NCBI GenBank assembly: GCA_016713645.1
Contig: JADJOU010000004.1
Location: 124,001 to 188,000 of the forward strand
Reading direction: 5' to 3'
DNA: 64,000 nucleotides
Source of the DNA: Bacteroidota bacterium
Lineage (GTDB): Bacteria; Bacteroidota; Bacteroidia; Chitinophagales; JADJOU01
The notes under the pieces are model-generated. The model was not told where the DNA came from. It worked only from the letters and a program-made list of their open reading frames with translations, and did not search any database. Below, one piece after another: positions 18,288 through 27,356 of this stretch; within the stretch, counting starts at the first letter, position 1, and each line of letters opens with the position of its first letter. Position numbers and translations under genes: made by a program.

Positions 18288-18676
18288 GCTTATTTAATTC
18301 ATAGAATTATTGTTTTAAAAGTAAGAGAAATCTCAAATATCGTCATAGAAATTTCGAAGTCCTATCAATTTGGTTGTTATAGTTCATTACATTATTTGTT
18401 ACTAACAAGAAATAAGCATCGCATTTGAAATTGATTTAATGGCATTTGAATTAGTTCAAGTACCAAGGTAAATCTTGCTATTGATTATTTAATTTTCATT
18501 CTGAAGCCTATTCATTGATAACCTTGAGAAGATTGCTCTTAAGTTTGGTCTAAGATGGTTGACTACACAAACTTGCTATTCTTCTTGTTTACATTTTTCA
18601 GAAATAGATTTAATTATGGCAAAGGGTCACAAGACAAATAGGACATTTTGTCAGAAAATTCCTATCTTTGCCGCTC
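18288..18676. other. 389-bp intergenic region between the divergent ATPase and miaB genes
   Basis: AT-rich, with no open frame and no RNA signature that I recognise. It must hold promoters in both directions. The only clear signal is the TATCTTTG box at 18663-18670 for miaB. A short inverted word, GACAAATAGG near 18633 against GACATTTTGTC at 18642-18652, is too weak to call a structure. Confidence 0.6.
18663..18670 (+). promoter_or_regulatory. -7 box TATCTTTG of the miaB operon
   Basis: Perfect TAnnTTTG, ending 6 bp before the ATG at 18677. Transcription would begin at or just before the start codon, so the mRNA may be leaderless. No strong -33 TTG at the ideal spacing was found. Confidence 0.55.
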
Positions 18677-20161
18677 ATGAAAAATCCCCTATATAGCAAT
18701 GATATTGCTTTTGAATTAGATCAAAAGCGTCAGGATGAATCCCGCCAAGGGGAAGTACTTGTGATTGATGCGCCTGAGGATTTTATATCTAATGGAAAAT
18801 CTTACTATATCGAGAGCTATGGTTGTCAGATGAATTTTAATGACAGTGAAATCGTTGCTTCTGTTTTGGCATCCAAAGGGTATAAGAATATACAAACCCA
18901 TGAATCTGCCGATGTAATTTTACTCAATACCTGCTCTATTCGAGATAAAGCTGAGCAAACGATTCGTGCGCGTTTAGCCCAACTCAATAAAATTAAGAAA
19001 ACCAATCCCGGAACAGTTGTAGGAATTTTGGGTTGTATGGCTGAACGATTGAAAGAGCAATTGCTCGTGCAAGAGCACCTCGTCGATATTGTCGCGGGTC
19101 CAGATGCCTATAGGAGTTTGCCCGATTTAATTGAAGAAGCCACTGGCGGACAAAAGGCGGTCAACGTATTGCTTTCGCGCGAAGAGACTTATGGAGATAT
19201 CAATCCCGTTCGTTTAGCTTCCAATGGTGTATCCGCATTTATTTCCATCATGCGCGGCTGTGACAATATGTGTGCCTTTTGCGTAGTTCCTTTTACTAGA
19301 GGTCGTGAGCGCAGCAGGGATTATCGAAGTATATTACAAGAGGCGCAAGATCTCTACAATCGTGGATTTAAAGAAGTAACGCTCTTAGGTCAAAATGTAG
19401 ATTCATATCGATTCAGTTATGACCCAACGCTACTGGGTAAGAAATTGATAGAGAAGAAAGATACCGATGAGGTCGTGAATTTTGCCAACTTGCTAGAATT
19501 GGTTGCACAAGTCGCACCAGACCTCAGAGTGCGTTTTTCCACTTCACATCCCAAAGATATGTTGGATGATGTGTTGCATGTCATCGCCAAATACGACAAT
19601 GTCTGCAATTATATTCATTTGCCTGTGCAAAGTGGTTCATCTTCTTGTTTGGAGCGGATGAATCGAACCTATAACCGCGAATGGTATATCGATAGAATCG
19701 ACGCCATTAAGCGCATTATCCCGGATTGTGGTCTTTCTACTGATATCATCACTGGATTTTGCGGCGAGACAGAAGAGGAGCACAGAGAGACAATTAGTTT
19801 GATGGAATACGCCCAATATGACATGTGTTATATGTTTGCTTATTCAGAGCGACCAGGAACGCTTGCAGCCAAGCGATTTAAAGACGATGTTCCAGAAGAG
19901 GTCAAGAAGAGAAGATTGCAGGAAGTGGTCGATTTACATCGCAAACACTCCTTAGAGAGCAATTTAAGAGATATCGGAAAGCGCCAAACCATCTTAATTG
20001 AAGGGGTTTCTAAGAAGTCGAGCGAACAAGTATATGGTAGAAATGATGCGAATAAAGTGGTCATTATAGACAAAGGCAACCACAAGAAAGGAGATTACGT
20101 AAAAGTTATTGTGACAGATTGTACGAGTGGAACATTGATAGGAGAGATGATAAAAGACTAA
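18677..20161 (+). CDS. miaB: tRNA-2-methylthio-N6-dimethylallyladenosine synthase
   Basis: About 494 residues. It adds the 2-methylthio group to i6A at tRNA position 37, acting after MiaA (also in this window, 59.3 kb). N-terminal UPF0004 cysteines occur in ESYGCQMN, LLNTCSIRD and GILGCMAE. The radical-SAM triad is in MRGCDNMCAFCVVPF (CxxxCxxC), and a C-terminal TRAM domain ends with SGTLIGEMI. I choose ATG 18677 over an upstream TTG because it follows the promoter directly. It heads an operon with a sigma-54-type activator, lptE, a hypothetical gene and secG, an order common in Bacteroidota. Confidence 0.96.
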   Translation: MKNPLYSNDIAFELDQKRQDESRQGEVLVIDAPEDFISNGKSYYIESYGCQMNFNDSEIVASVLASKGYKNIQTHESADVILLNTCSIRDKAEQTIRARLAQLNKIKKTNPGTVVGILGCMAERLKEQLLVQEHLVDIVAGPDAYRSLPDLIEEATGGQKAVNVLLSREETYGDINPVRLASNGVSAFISIMRGCDNMCAFCVVPFTRGRERSRDYRSILQEAQDLYNRGFKEVTLLGQNVDSYRFSYDPTLLGKKLIEKKDTDEVVNFANLLELVAQVAPDLRVRFSTSHPKDMLDDVLHVIAKYDNVCNYIHLPVQSGSSSCLERMNRTYNREWYIDRIDAIKRIIPDCGLSTDIITGFCGETEEEHRETISLMEYAQYDMCYMFAYSERPGTLAAKRFKDDVPEEVKKRRLQEVVDLHRKHSLESNLRDIGKRQTILIEGVSKKSSEQVYGRNDANKVVIIDKGNHKKGDYVKVIVTDCTSGTLIGEMIKD

Positions 20162-20175
20162 ATCAGCAATAGATT

Positions 20176-21417
20176 TTGGAATTACAAGCATTAAAAAACA
20201 GGTTTGGAATTATTGGGAATGCCCCAGCACTCAACTATGCTTTGAGCGTTGCGGAGCGCGTGGCATCCACAGATTTGACTGTCTTTATATCTGGGGAGAG
20301 CGGTGTGGGGAAAGAAGTTTTTTCTCAAATTATCCATGCTTTGAGCAATCGCAAACACAATCCACTGATTGCAGTGAATTGCGGCGCTATCCCTGAAGGA
20401 ACGATTGATTCTGAATTATTTGGTCACGAAAAAGGCGCATTTACAGGAGCGACAGATAAGCGAAAAGGTTATTTTGAAACAGTTGAAGGCGGGACTATTT
20501 TCTTAGATGAAATTGGCGAAATGCCCATTGGCACTCAAGCTAGATTGCTGAGGCTATTGCAAAATGGCGAGTTTATCAAAGTGGGAAGCAGTGTGGTACA
20601 AAAGACCAATGTGCGCGTTATAGCGGCGACAAATGTCGATTTGCCAGACTGAATTAGAAAGGGCAAATTCAGAGAAGATTTATACTATAGATTGAATACA
20701 GTGCCCATCGAAGTGCCAGCTTTGAGAGATCGCGGAGATGACATTTATCAATTGTTTAGAAAATTCTCGATTGATTTTGCAGAGAAAAACAATATTCAAC
20801 CCATTAAATTGGACGAAGGAGCAAAACTCATCCTACAGCGCTATAATTGGCCAGGGAATGTACGCCAATTGAAAAATGTCGCTGAGCAATCGACGATTCT
20901 CTCTGTGGAAAGAGAATTGGATATGGAGAGTATCAAACGGTTTTTGCCCAATTTCGACAATAGATTGCCTGTCAATAGCATGGGCAGCAGCAATGGGGAA
21001 TATTCTGATAGAGATTTACTATATAAAATGCTCTTCGATATAAAACAAGATGTCAACGATTTAAAGCATTTTATGTTGAAAATGAGCGGCGGAAACTATG
21101 TGCCAGATCCATTTGAGAGAGCGCCTAGCAATTTTAATCCCAATATTACACCGCTCCCTAGTTCGATCAATGAATATAGAAACGATCATACCTTTGAGTC
21201 GAATCAACCCGTTATTGTAAATCCAAATGTCAATAATACCATTCATGCGCATTCAGAAGTGGTAGAAGAGAATTTGAATTTGGCGGATATGGAGAAGGAG
21301 TTGATCATCAAAGCCTTGAAAAAACACAAAGGCAAGCGCAGGTTGGCTGCAGAGGAATTGCACATCAGCGATAGAACCCTATACCGAAAAATTGAAGAGT
21401 ATAAAATTGATTTATGA
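20176..21417 (+). CDS. Sigma-54-dependent Fis-type transcriptional activator, interrupted by an in-frame TGA
   Basis: There is no receiver or sensor domain: the AAA+ domain begins at once. Walker A is GESGVGKE (residues 40-47), the sigma-54 contact loop is GAFTGAT (about 88-94), and Walker B is GTIFLDEIGEMP. An in-frame TGA at 20650-20652 (codon 159) interrupts Asp-Leu-Pro-Asp, where relatives continue with Ala-Ile and Gly-Lys-Phe-Arg-Glu-Asp-Leu. After it the frame continues unchanged through the rest of the AAA+ domain and the C-terminal Fis-type helix-turn-helix (RRLAAEELHISDRTLYRKI). Full length would be 414 residues. A CGA-to-TGA change or a base-call error would explain it. The start is a TTG 15 bp after miaB, and the stop overlaps lptE by ATGA. 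Confidence 0.85.
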
Positions 21418-21920
21418 TTAAAAAAAGTGTTGGTTTTATCCTGCTGACTTGTTGTCTCTTCTATCTAAGTGGTTGTGGAGTATATTCTTTTTCCGGTGCG
21501 GCGATTCCAAAGGATGTCAAAACGACTTCAATTATTCCCATCGTCAGCAAGGCCACTTCTGCTCCAAATGCGCTTGAACGTATTTTTACAGAGCAGCTCC
21601 GAAATAAGATGTCTGTAGAATCGGGATTGTCTTTGGTCAATAGAAAGGGAGATTATGAGTTTTCAGGGGTGATAACTACATATTCTGTCGTACCAATTTC
21701 CCCTACAGATGGTTCATTTGCCACCAAAAATAGAATTACATTAACTGTGGAAATCAATTTTGTAAACAATAAGAAACCCGAAGAGGCCTGGACTTCCAAT
21801 TTTACAAGATATGTAGAGTTCAATACGCAGAATTTATCTGCAGTTGAGGAGGCATTATTGACCGATTTATCCAAGCAAATTGCCCAAGATGTTTTTAATA
21901 AAGCCTTGGCAAATTGGTAA
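21414..21920 (+). CDS. lptE: LptE family lipoprotein
   Basis: 168 residues with a lipoprotein signal peptide and lipobox LSGCG (Cys at about residue 21). The body (YSFSGAAIPKDVKTTSIIPI, FTEQLRNKMSVESGLSLV, YEFSGVITTYSVVP) matches the Bacteroidota LptE/LptE-like family. These proteins plug the LptD barrel that places LPS in the outer leaflet; that role comes from the family, not from this sequence. The start overlaps the stop of the sigma-54 regulator by four bases, so translation is coupled. 19 bp separate it from the next gene in the operon. Confidence 0.88.
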   Translation: MIKKSVGFILLTCCLFYLSGCGVYSFSGAAIPKDVKTTSIIPIVSKATSAPNALERIFTEQLRNKMSVESGLSLVNRKGDYEFSGVITTYSVVPISPTDGSFATKNRITLTVEINFVNNKKPEEAWTSNFTRYVEFNTQNLSAVEEALLTDLSKQIAQDVFNKALANW

Positions 21921-21939
21921 AAATATTTACTTTTAATCA

Positions 21940-23235
21940 ATGAATCAGAACGATTTCTCCATTTTAATGCATAAAAACAAGGCTGAAATAGCCAAAATAC
22001 AAGAGACTTATCCTTTCTTTGTTTTGCCGCGCTTTGCCTATTTGAAGCAATTAAAGGAGGATTCTGTAGAATATCAGCAGAAATTAGAGCAAACTGCTGT
22101 CTATGCATATGACAATGAGTCGCTCTATCACTTTCTTCATGGAGGGGAATTCAATCAGATGAATTACCGCAGTTCTGCGAGGGAAGAAGTGCCAGAGATA
22201 ACAGAGCCTGTAGGTGGAAAAGTTGATTTAAAAGAGGTTGCATTGGAAAAACAACCAATTGCTGAAGTCGCTAATCCTCCGGAAATTGCAAAACAAGAAC
22301 CCCTTGCAATTGCAAAACAAGAAATACCTCCTGTAAAAATTGAGCCTAAAATTGAACCCGTTCAAATTGAAAAAGTGGAAATTTTGGAATCAATTCCAGC
22401 TGAAAATCTACCGAATTCATTCATTGAATTTATTCATACCGAACCCGAATTGTCTCCAAAAGTAGAGGATTTGACAGTAGAAAACAAGGTGATAGATGCA
22501 AAAGTCGAGCAAAAAATTGATTCAAGTAAAGAATTAGTTGAAGTTCCGCAAATAATTGATAAAGAAGATGTTGAAGTATTTGAAGAAATAAAGGCTTTAA
22601 CTGCTTCTGAGCCAGTTTTAGTGAAAGAGTCTTCCGCAGTTGAACCTGCCGTTGAACCTATTCAGCAGGTGGTAGAAATTCCAAAAATGGAAGAGCCCAA
22701 GTCTATAGCTGCCGATCCTAAAAAAATGGAAGAACTGGTCGTTCGGGTAATACCCGTTCCAGAGATCAAAGAGGAAGTGGAAGAAAAGGTTATTCTTGAA
22801 GCATCAGAGAATTCGTTTTTACAGTGGCTGAAAATTGTTCAGGCGAAGGAAAAGTTGAAGCAAGTTCGAGAAGCAAAAGTGGAAGAGCAGAGAAAGCCGA
22901 ATTATGAGGTACCCACCATTTTACAGAAAGAGGAGAAAATCAAATTTAAAAAAGATGCCGAATTGGATGCGCTCAATTCATTTGTCAAGGAACAGTTAAA
23001 ACGCAAAAAGAAACCAATTCATCCGCATGTGATGGAATTGCCATTTGATGAGGCGATGCAAAAGAGCGTTGAAGAAGTGGAAGTCATCACAGAGGCCATG
23101 GCAAAACTTTTCATGAGTCAGAAGAAATATGAAAAAGCAAAAGGGGTATTCGAAAAATTAATTTTGAAATATCCAGATAAATCAGCTACATTTGCCCTTC
23201 AAATTGAAAAAATCAATCAAGAATTAGGAATTTAA
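21940..23235 (+). CDS. Hypothetical protein with long Glu/Lys/Pro-rich linker and TPR-like C-terminus
   Basis: 431 residues. A compact N-terminus (residues about 1-75: FSILMHKNKAEIAKIQETYP, PRFAYLKQLKEDS) is followed by a low-complexity, acidic and proline-rich middle (about 85-290) with repeated Lys-Gln-Glu, Val-Glu-Pro and Ile-Glu phrases. The end is a short helical repeat, KLFMSQKKYEKAKGVFEKL, like one TPR unit. There is no signal peptide or membrane helix. Proteins of this layout sit between lptE and secG in other Bacteroidota and remain unnamed. Position suggests an envelope- or secretion-linked role, but this is inference only. Confidence 0.75.
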   Translation: MNQNDFSILMHKNKAEIAKIQETYPFFVLPRFAYLKQLKEDSVEYQQKLEQTAVYAYDNESLYHFLHGGEFNQMNYRSSAREEVPEITEPVGGKVDLKEVALEKQPIAEVANPPEIAKQEPLAIAKQEIPPVKIEPKIEPVQIEKVEILESIPAENLPNSFIEFIHTEPELSPKVEDLTVENKVIDAKVEQKIDSSKELVEVPQIIDKEDVEVFEEIKALTASEPVLVKESSAVEPAVEPIQQVVEIPKMEEPKSIAADPKKMEELVVRVIPVPEIKEEVEEKVILEASENSFLQWLKIVQAKEKLKQVREAKVEEQRKPNYEVPTILQKEEKIKFKKDAELDALNSFVKEQLKRKKKPIHPHVMELPFDEAMQKSVEEVEVITEAMAKLFMSQKKYEKAKGVFEKLILKYPDKSATFALQIEKINQELGI

Positions 23236-23245
23236 AAAGTAAGAT

Positions 23246-23578
23246 ATGTTTATTATAGTTGGGGTTTTAATCGTTATTGTGAGTGTTTTATTGTCATTGA
23301 TTGTATTGATCCAAAAGCCTAAGGGTGGCGGATTGAATGCATTCGGTGGAACTGCAAATCAAGTTTTCGGCGCTTCTCGCACGGCAGACTTTGTAGAGAA
23401 AGCGACATGGTCTCTAGCAGGAACCATGATTATTTTAGTGCTTTGCTCTGCCATGTTGATGGATAGGACAGTTGCAAACCCAAATGCAGATGGTAAGAAA
23501 GTCGAGAAAGTGAAAAAAGAACAAACAATGACTGAAGAGGCAATGAAAAATAAGCCTAGCTCAGGATTACCTAAATAA
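23246..23578 (+). CDS. secG: Preprotein translocase subunit SecG
   Basis: 110 residues. First membrane helix IIVGVLIVIVSVLLSLIVLI, then the conserved SecG loop KGGGLNAFGGTANQVFGA, then a second helix (WSLAGTMIILVLCSAML), and a charged cytoplasmic tail. SecG aids SecYEG-mediated export across the inner membrane. It is the last gene of the miaB operon, followed within 20 bp by a strong hairpin terminator. No break was seen. Confidence 0.94.
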   Translation: MFIIVGVLIVIVSVLLSLIVLIQKPKGGGLNAFGGTANQVFGASRTADFVEKATWSLAGTMIILVLCSAMLMDRTVANPNADGKKVEKVKKEQTMTEEAMKNKPSSGLPK

Positions 23579-23597
23579 TTCAAAATAGAATCATTAT

Positions 23598-23631
23598 AAA
23601 AGCTGTTGCACTCAAATGCAGCAGCTTTTTT
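23598..23631 (+). terminator. Rho-independent terminator after secG
   Basis: Stem AAAGCTGTTGCA / TGCAGCAGCTTT (12 bp with one G-T pair), loop CTCAAA, then a T run. It ends the miaB-secG operon. Confidence 0.85.
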
Positions 23632-23715
23632 AGAATGATGCCATTGCATTTTTAGTCTGCATCCCTTTTAAATTTTCGCTTATTTTTGATTTTTGGATTT
23701 CACAACCAACCACCA

Positions 23716-23743
23716 ACTTACATCTTACAACTTACATCTTACA
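23716..23743. repeat. Two perfect 14-bp tandem units
   Basis: ACTTACATCTTACA occurs twice in direct succession between the secG terminator and the HerA-like gene, followed by a partial third. Simple-sequence tracts of this look are common in Bacteroidota intergenic DNA; no function is evident. Confidence 0.7.
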
Positions 23744-23762
23744 ACTAACACCCATTTTATAC

Positions 23763-25305
23763 ATGTCAAAAGAATCATTTATCAAAAGCATTACAGAGGG
23801 ATATACTTTTAAGGGAGAATCTATCGACCTAGGCGTTGCCAAATATGAAGATGTAGCTATGACGGGTACATTTGTCAAAGCGCCATTGCGCACGTTCAAT
23901 AGACATGGATTGATTGCTGGTGCCACTGGAACGGGAAAGACAAAGTCTTTGCAAATGTTGGCGGAGAATCTCGCTGGAAAAGGCGTATCTGTTCTCATGA
24001 TGGATATCAAAGGTGATTTGAGCGGTGTGGCCATGCCTGGAACAGCCAATCCAAAAGTGGAAGAGCGACAAAAATTGATAGGATTGCCCATTCAATTCAA
24101 AGGAAATACCACGGAATTTTTGACCATTTCAAAGCAAGCGGGCACCAAGATGCGCGCGACGGTCTCTGAATTTGGTCCTGTGTTATTCTCTAAAATTTTG
24201 GATTTGAATGATACACAGGAGAGCGTTGTCGCCATGATATTCAAGTATTGCGATGATTCAGCTTATCCATTATTGGACTTAAAAGATTTCAAAGCGATCT
24301 TGAATTTCATCACCAATGAGGGCAAAGAGGCCATTTCTAAAGAATACGGCGCTATCTCCACGAGTTCCGTTGGGACGATACTCAGAAAAGTCATTGAATT
24401 GGAGCAACAAGGAGCAGAAATGTTTTTCGGAGAGCGCTCTTTTGAAGTCCAAGATTTGGTGCGCATCGATGAACAAGGCAATGGTATCTTGAGTATCATG
24501 CGCTTGGTGGATATTCAAGACAAACCAAAATTGTTCAGCACGTTCATGCTATGTCTATTGGCTGAAATCTATGCGAGTTTCCCCGAGCGCGGCGATGTCG
24601 ACAAGCCCGAATTGGTCATCTTTATCGATGAAGCGCATTTGATTTTTAACGAGGCATCCAAGGCATTGTTGAATCAAATTGAGACCATCATCAAATTGAT
24701 TCGATCAAAGGGAATTGGCATTTTCTTTATCACGCAAAATCCTACCGATATTCCAGAATCCGTTTTGGGGACAATGCGGAATGAAGATTCAGCATGCATT
24801 GCGCGCCTTTACGGCCAATGACCAAAAGCCATTAGAATGGCAGCAGCCAATTTTCCAGTGACAGAACATTTCGATATTGAAAAGACATTGATCTCCATGG
24901 GTATCGGAGAGGCTTTGGTGACCGTGCTCAGCGAAAAGGGAACGCCAACGCCATTAGCTGTTACGATGATGCGTGCGCCGATGAGTAGGATGGATGTATT
25001 GACAGATGATGAATTGAAAGATATTGTCAGCAATTCTAAAATTGCGCGAAAATACAACGAAGTCATTGATCGAGAGAGTGCCTATGAGATGCTGAAGAAA
25101 AAGTAGAAGAGGCAAAAGAAGAGAAGTGGTCGATGTGAAAACCAAGGCAAAAGAAGAGGAGAAACAAGAAGGCGGTATTTTAGATACTGTAGGCAATATG
25201 GTCAATAGCTCTGTTGGCAAAGTGGTGATGCGCGAAGTCACACGTGGACTATTGGGTGTATTGGGCTTAGGCGGAACAACGAGAAGGAAGAAATCATTGT
25301 TTTAA
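23763..25305 (+). CDS. HerA-like (DUF853) ATPase, four frameshifts
   Basis: The N-terminal Walker A (AGATGTGKTKSLQ, near residue 51) and DIKGDLSGVAM, then Walker B (LVIFIDEAHLIF), are those of the HerA-helicase-like DUF853 family. The C-terminal part shows IGEALVTVLSEKGTPTPLA and RAPMSRMDVLT. Four indels break it: one extra G at 24767-24770, one missing G near 24828, and losses near 25092 and 25126. Correcting them gives one reading frame ending GGTTRRKKSLF at 25305, about 514 residues, normal for the family. The protein probably acts on DNA ends or in DNA processing; no HerA/NurA partner is adjacent. The breaks look like consensus errors. Confidence 0.85.
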
Positions 25306-25322
25306 ATTTTACGCACTTTATT

Positions 25323-26336
25323 TTGACAAATAACTATCTCGAAAATTTCTCTTTGAAGTCCTACAATACCTTTGGTATCGACGTCAAATGCCGCTATTTC
25401 ATTGAAGTGGAGAGCATCGAAAAACTCAAGTCAGTTTTAGAGGAAAAAATATCTCCTTCGATTTTTATTTTGGGCGGAGGATCGAATATATTATTTACGC
25501 ATGACTATCCAGGTCTTGTCATCAAGATAAATATCAAAGGAAAACAAATAGAAAAAGAGGAAGGCAATCACGTCTTTGTCAAAGTACATGCGGGTGAATC
25601 ATGGCATGAATTTGTCTTGTGGACGATTGAAAATGGCTGGGGTGGATTGGAAAATTTGTCTCTGATTCCAGGTTCATGTGGTGCGGCGCCTATGCAGAAT
25701 ATTGGGGCCTATGGTGTTGAAATCAAAGATGTCTTCGTTCGCCTAGAGGCCTTGCATAGAGAGAGCTTAGAGGTGCATACTTTTGATCACGAGGCATGTC
25801 ATTTTGGATATAGAGAGAGTGTTTTCAAACGCGACTTAAAAGACCAATACATCATATTGTCTATCGTCTATCGCCTCAGTTCAATGCCCCGCTTCAATAC
25901 ATCTTATGGAGCGATTGAAGAGGAATTGGAGAAGATGGGCGTAAAAGAAAAATCTTTGAAATCCGTCAGTGATGCCGTCATAGCGATCAGGCAGAGCAAA
26001 CTTCCCAATCCTATTGAAATTGGCAATTCTGGCTCGTTTTTTAAAAATCCCGTGATTCAAAAATCTGCCTTTGACGCATTGCATCAAACTTATCCTTCGA
26101 TGCCCTATTACAAAGTGGAAGAGGATTACAAAATTCCTGCGGGATGGTTGATTGAGCAATGTGGATGGAAAGGAAAAGTGGTCGGCAATACGGGTTCTCA
26201 TGCAAAACAAGCATTGGTCCTAGTGAATTATGGGGATGCGACAGGAGAAGAAGTCATTGCGCTTGCGAGAGCTATTCAAGCCTCTGTAAAGGCAAAATTT
26301 GATATTGAGATAGAGATGGAAGTGAATATTGTTTAA
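25323..26336 (+). CDS. murB: UDP-N-acetylmuramate dehydrogenase
   Basis: 337 residues, complete. It reduces UDP-GlcNAc-enolpyruvate to UDP-MurNAc in peptidoglycan synthesis, using FAD and NADPH. FAD-domain marks: SYNTFGID, LGGGSNILF and LSLIPGSCGAAPMQNIGAYG. The catalytic serine region is GNSGSFFKNPV, and the C-terminal substrate domain has PAGWLIEQCGWKG and ends EIEMEVNIV. The start is TTG at 25323, 17 bp after the HerA-like stop. Its last 237 bp (from 26100) are repeated in diverged form at 28511-28747, beyond an accessory insert, so the 3' end seen here may have come with the insert. Confidence 0.95.
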   Translation: MTNNYLENFSLKSYNTFGIDVKCRYFIEVESIEKLKSVLEEKISPSIFILGGGSNILFTHDYPGLVIKINIKGKQIEKEEGNHVFVKVHAGESWHEFVLWTIENGWGGLENLSLIPGSCGAAPMQNIGAYGVEIKDVFVRLEALHRESLEVHTFDHEACHFGYRESVFKRDLKDQYIILSIVYRLSSMPRFNTSYGAIEEELEKMGVKEKSLKSVSDAVIAIRQSKLPNPIEIGNSGSFFKNPVIQKSAFDALHQTYPSMPYYKVEEDYKIPAGWLIEQCGWKGKVVGNTGSHAKQALVLVNYGDATGEEVIALARAIQASVKAKFDIEIEMEVNIV

Positions 26337-26454
26337 CGTTTTGAACCTTTGCGAAGATGGCGATTTTGAACGAAAAATACTCAATTTTCCAAACAGTTTT
26401 GTGATTTAATAATTTTCACTTTACCCAAATGCCGCTATTTTTGCAAAGGCGCTT

Positions 26455-27122
26455 TTATGTGCCGCTTTTTCTATTCTTGTCAATTTGTTCTTGTATTTTG
26501 TCCACAATAGTCCGCTTGAATTTATTGATTTGTCGCTTGTTTGCAATATACCAAAAGTCCCGATTTATTAAACGATATTCGGTTTGATTGTCCAAACTGC
26601 TCAAACTTACAAATGCAAATGTTGTAACTGATGAGTTAAATTCGGGTCTTGTCCATGTATTCAAATTTCTTTTGTGTCTGGATAATACTAGATTTACATA
26701 AACCAATAGTCGTAAGGCAGTTGTCATTTTTTTAGGCAAAGGTGTCAAGGAGTCCGTCTTTAATTTTTCTAAATATTCTTTCATCTCGTAGGATGTCCAA
26801 ATGTAACCTGTGTCACGTTTTGAGATAAATTCAAAATTGTTTGGAGGTTGAAAATTTGGATTTACTTTATTTAGCTCCTTGATTGCTGCAATTACTTCTT
26901 CTTCACTCGCTTGAATGTCCCAATATTCTACAAATGGATAACTTCCTGCAAAGCCTCCGATTTTTCGTCTTAAAAATTCGTTTGCTCCGAAAGAAAATAA
27001 AAACAAAGAAAGATTACACCACGATATAACCAAGGTCTTGATTGCTTAATTGTCTTTAACTTTTTAAAGCCAAATATTAGTATAAATATTATAAGTCCTA
27101 TAAGCGGTAAACCTATGTCCAT
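26455..27122 (-). CDS. Unnamed Bacteroidota protein with N-terminal membrane helix, one frameshift
   Basis: The likely start is the ATG at 27122 (MDIGLPLIGLIIFILIFGF), giving a membrane helix at residues about 5-20 and a second near 38-48. A one-base loss near 26988 then shifts the frame. The remainder runs SGANEFLRRKIGGFAGSYPF, WDIQASEEEVIAAIKEL, and ends INRDFWYIANKRQINKF. I recall similar proteins in Bacteroidota, always hypothetical. Repaired length is about 222 residues. It lies between murB and its duplicated end, opposite in strand to murB, so it belongs to the accessory insert. No transposase or integrase is near. Confidence 0.65.
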
Positions 27123-27275
27123 TGTCTATTATTATTGCGATTTCGTCTTAAATTGCCACTAACTTATTTATAAGGATGAATTTACCCCACACCTACCTAA
27201 TAACGGCAGCTAAGTATGATATTCCCCTTTTTATTTCAAATATAGTGTTTTTTAATAATTAAAAATTAGAAATTA

Positions 27276-27341
27276 AAAATTAAAACATTCCATCGCGAAT
27301 CTATAAACTGTGGATATACGAGGAAAGTAATCAATTGATGG
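27276..27341. repeat. Direct repeat copy R1 flanking the Bro-N gene
   Basis: Shares the 25-bp core AATCTATAAACT-GTGGATATACGAG (contiguous in the DNA) plus AAAATTAAAA before it and ATCAATTGATG after it with R2 at 28441-28508. Over about 55 bp the two are roughly 80-85 percent alike by eye. R1 and R2 bracket the Bro-N gene and point the same way, 1.16 kb apart. Confidence 0.7.
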
Positions 27342-27356
27342 ATCCATTGCTGTACA

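Noticed and set aside
24767..25130. Programmed ribosomal frameshifting in the HerA-like gene
   Set aside because: Four shifts in one gene, in both directions, without a slippery heptamer or a downstream structure, and with the same error type in unrelated genes. Sequence error is the simpler reading.
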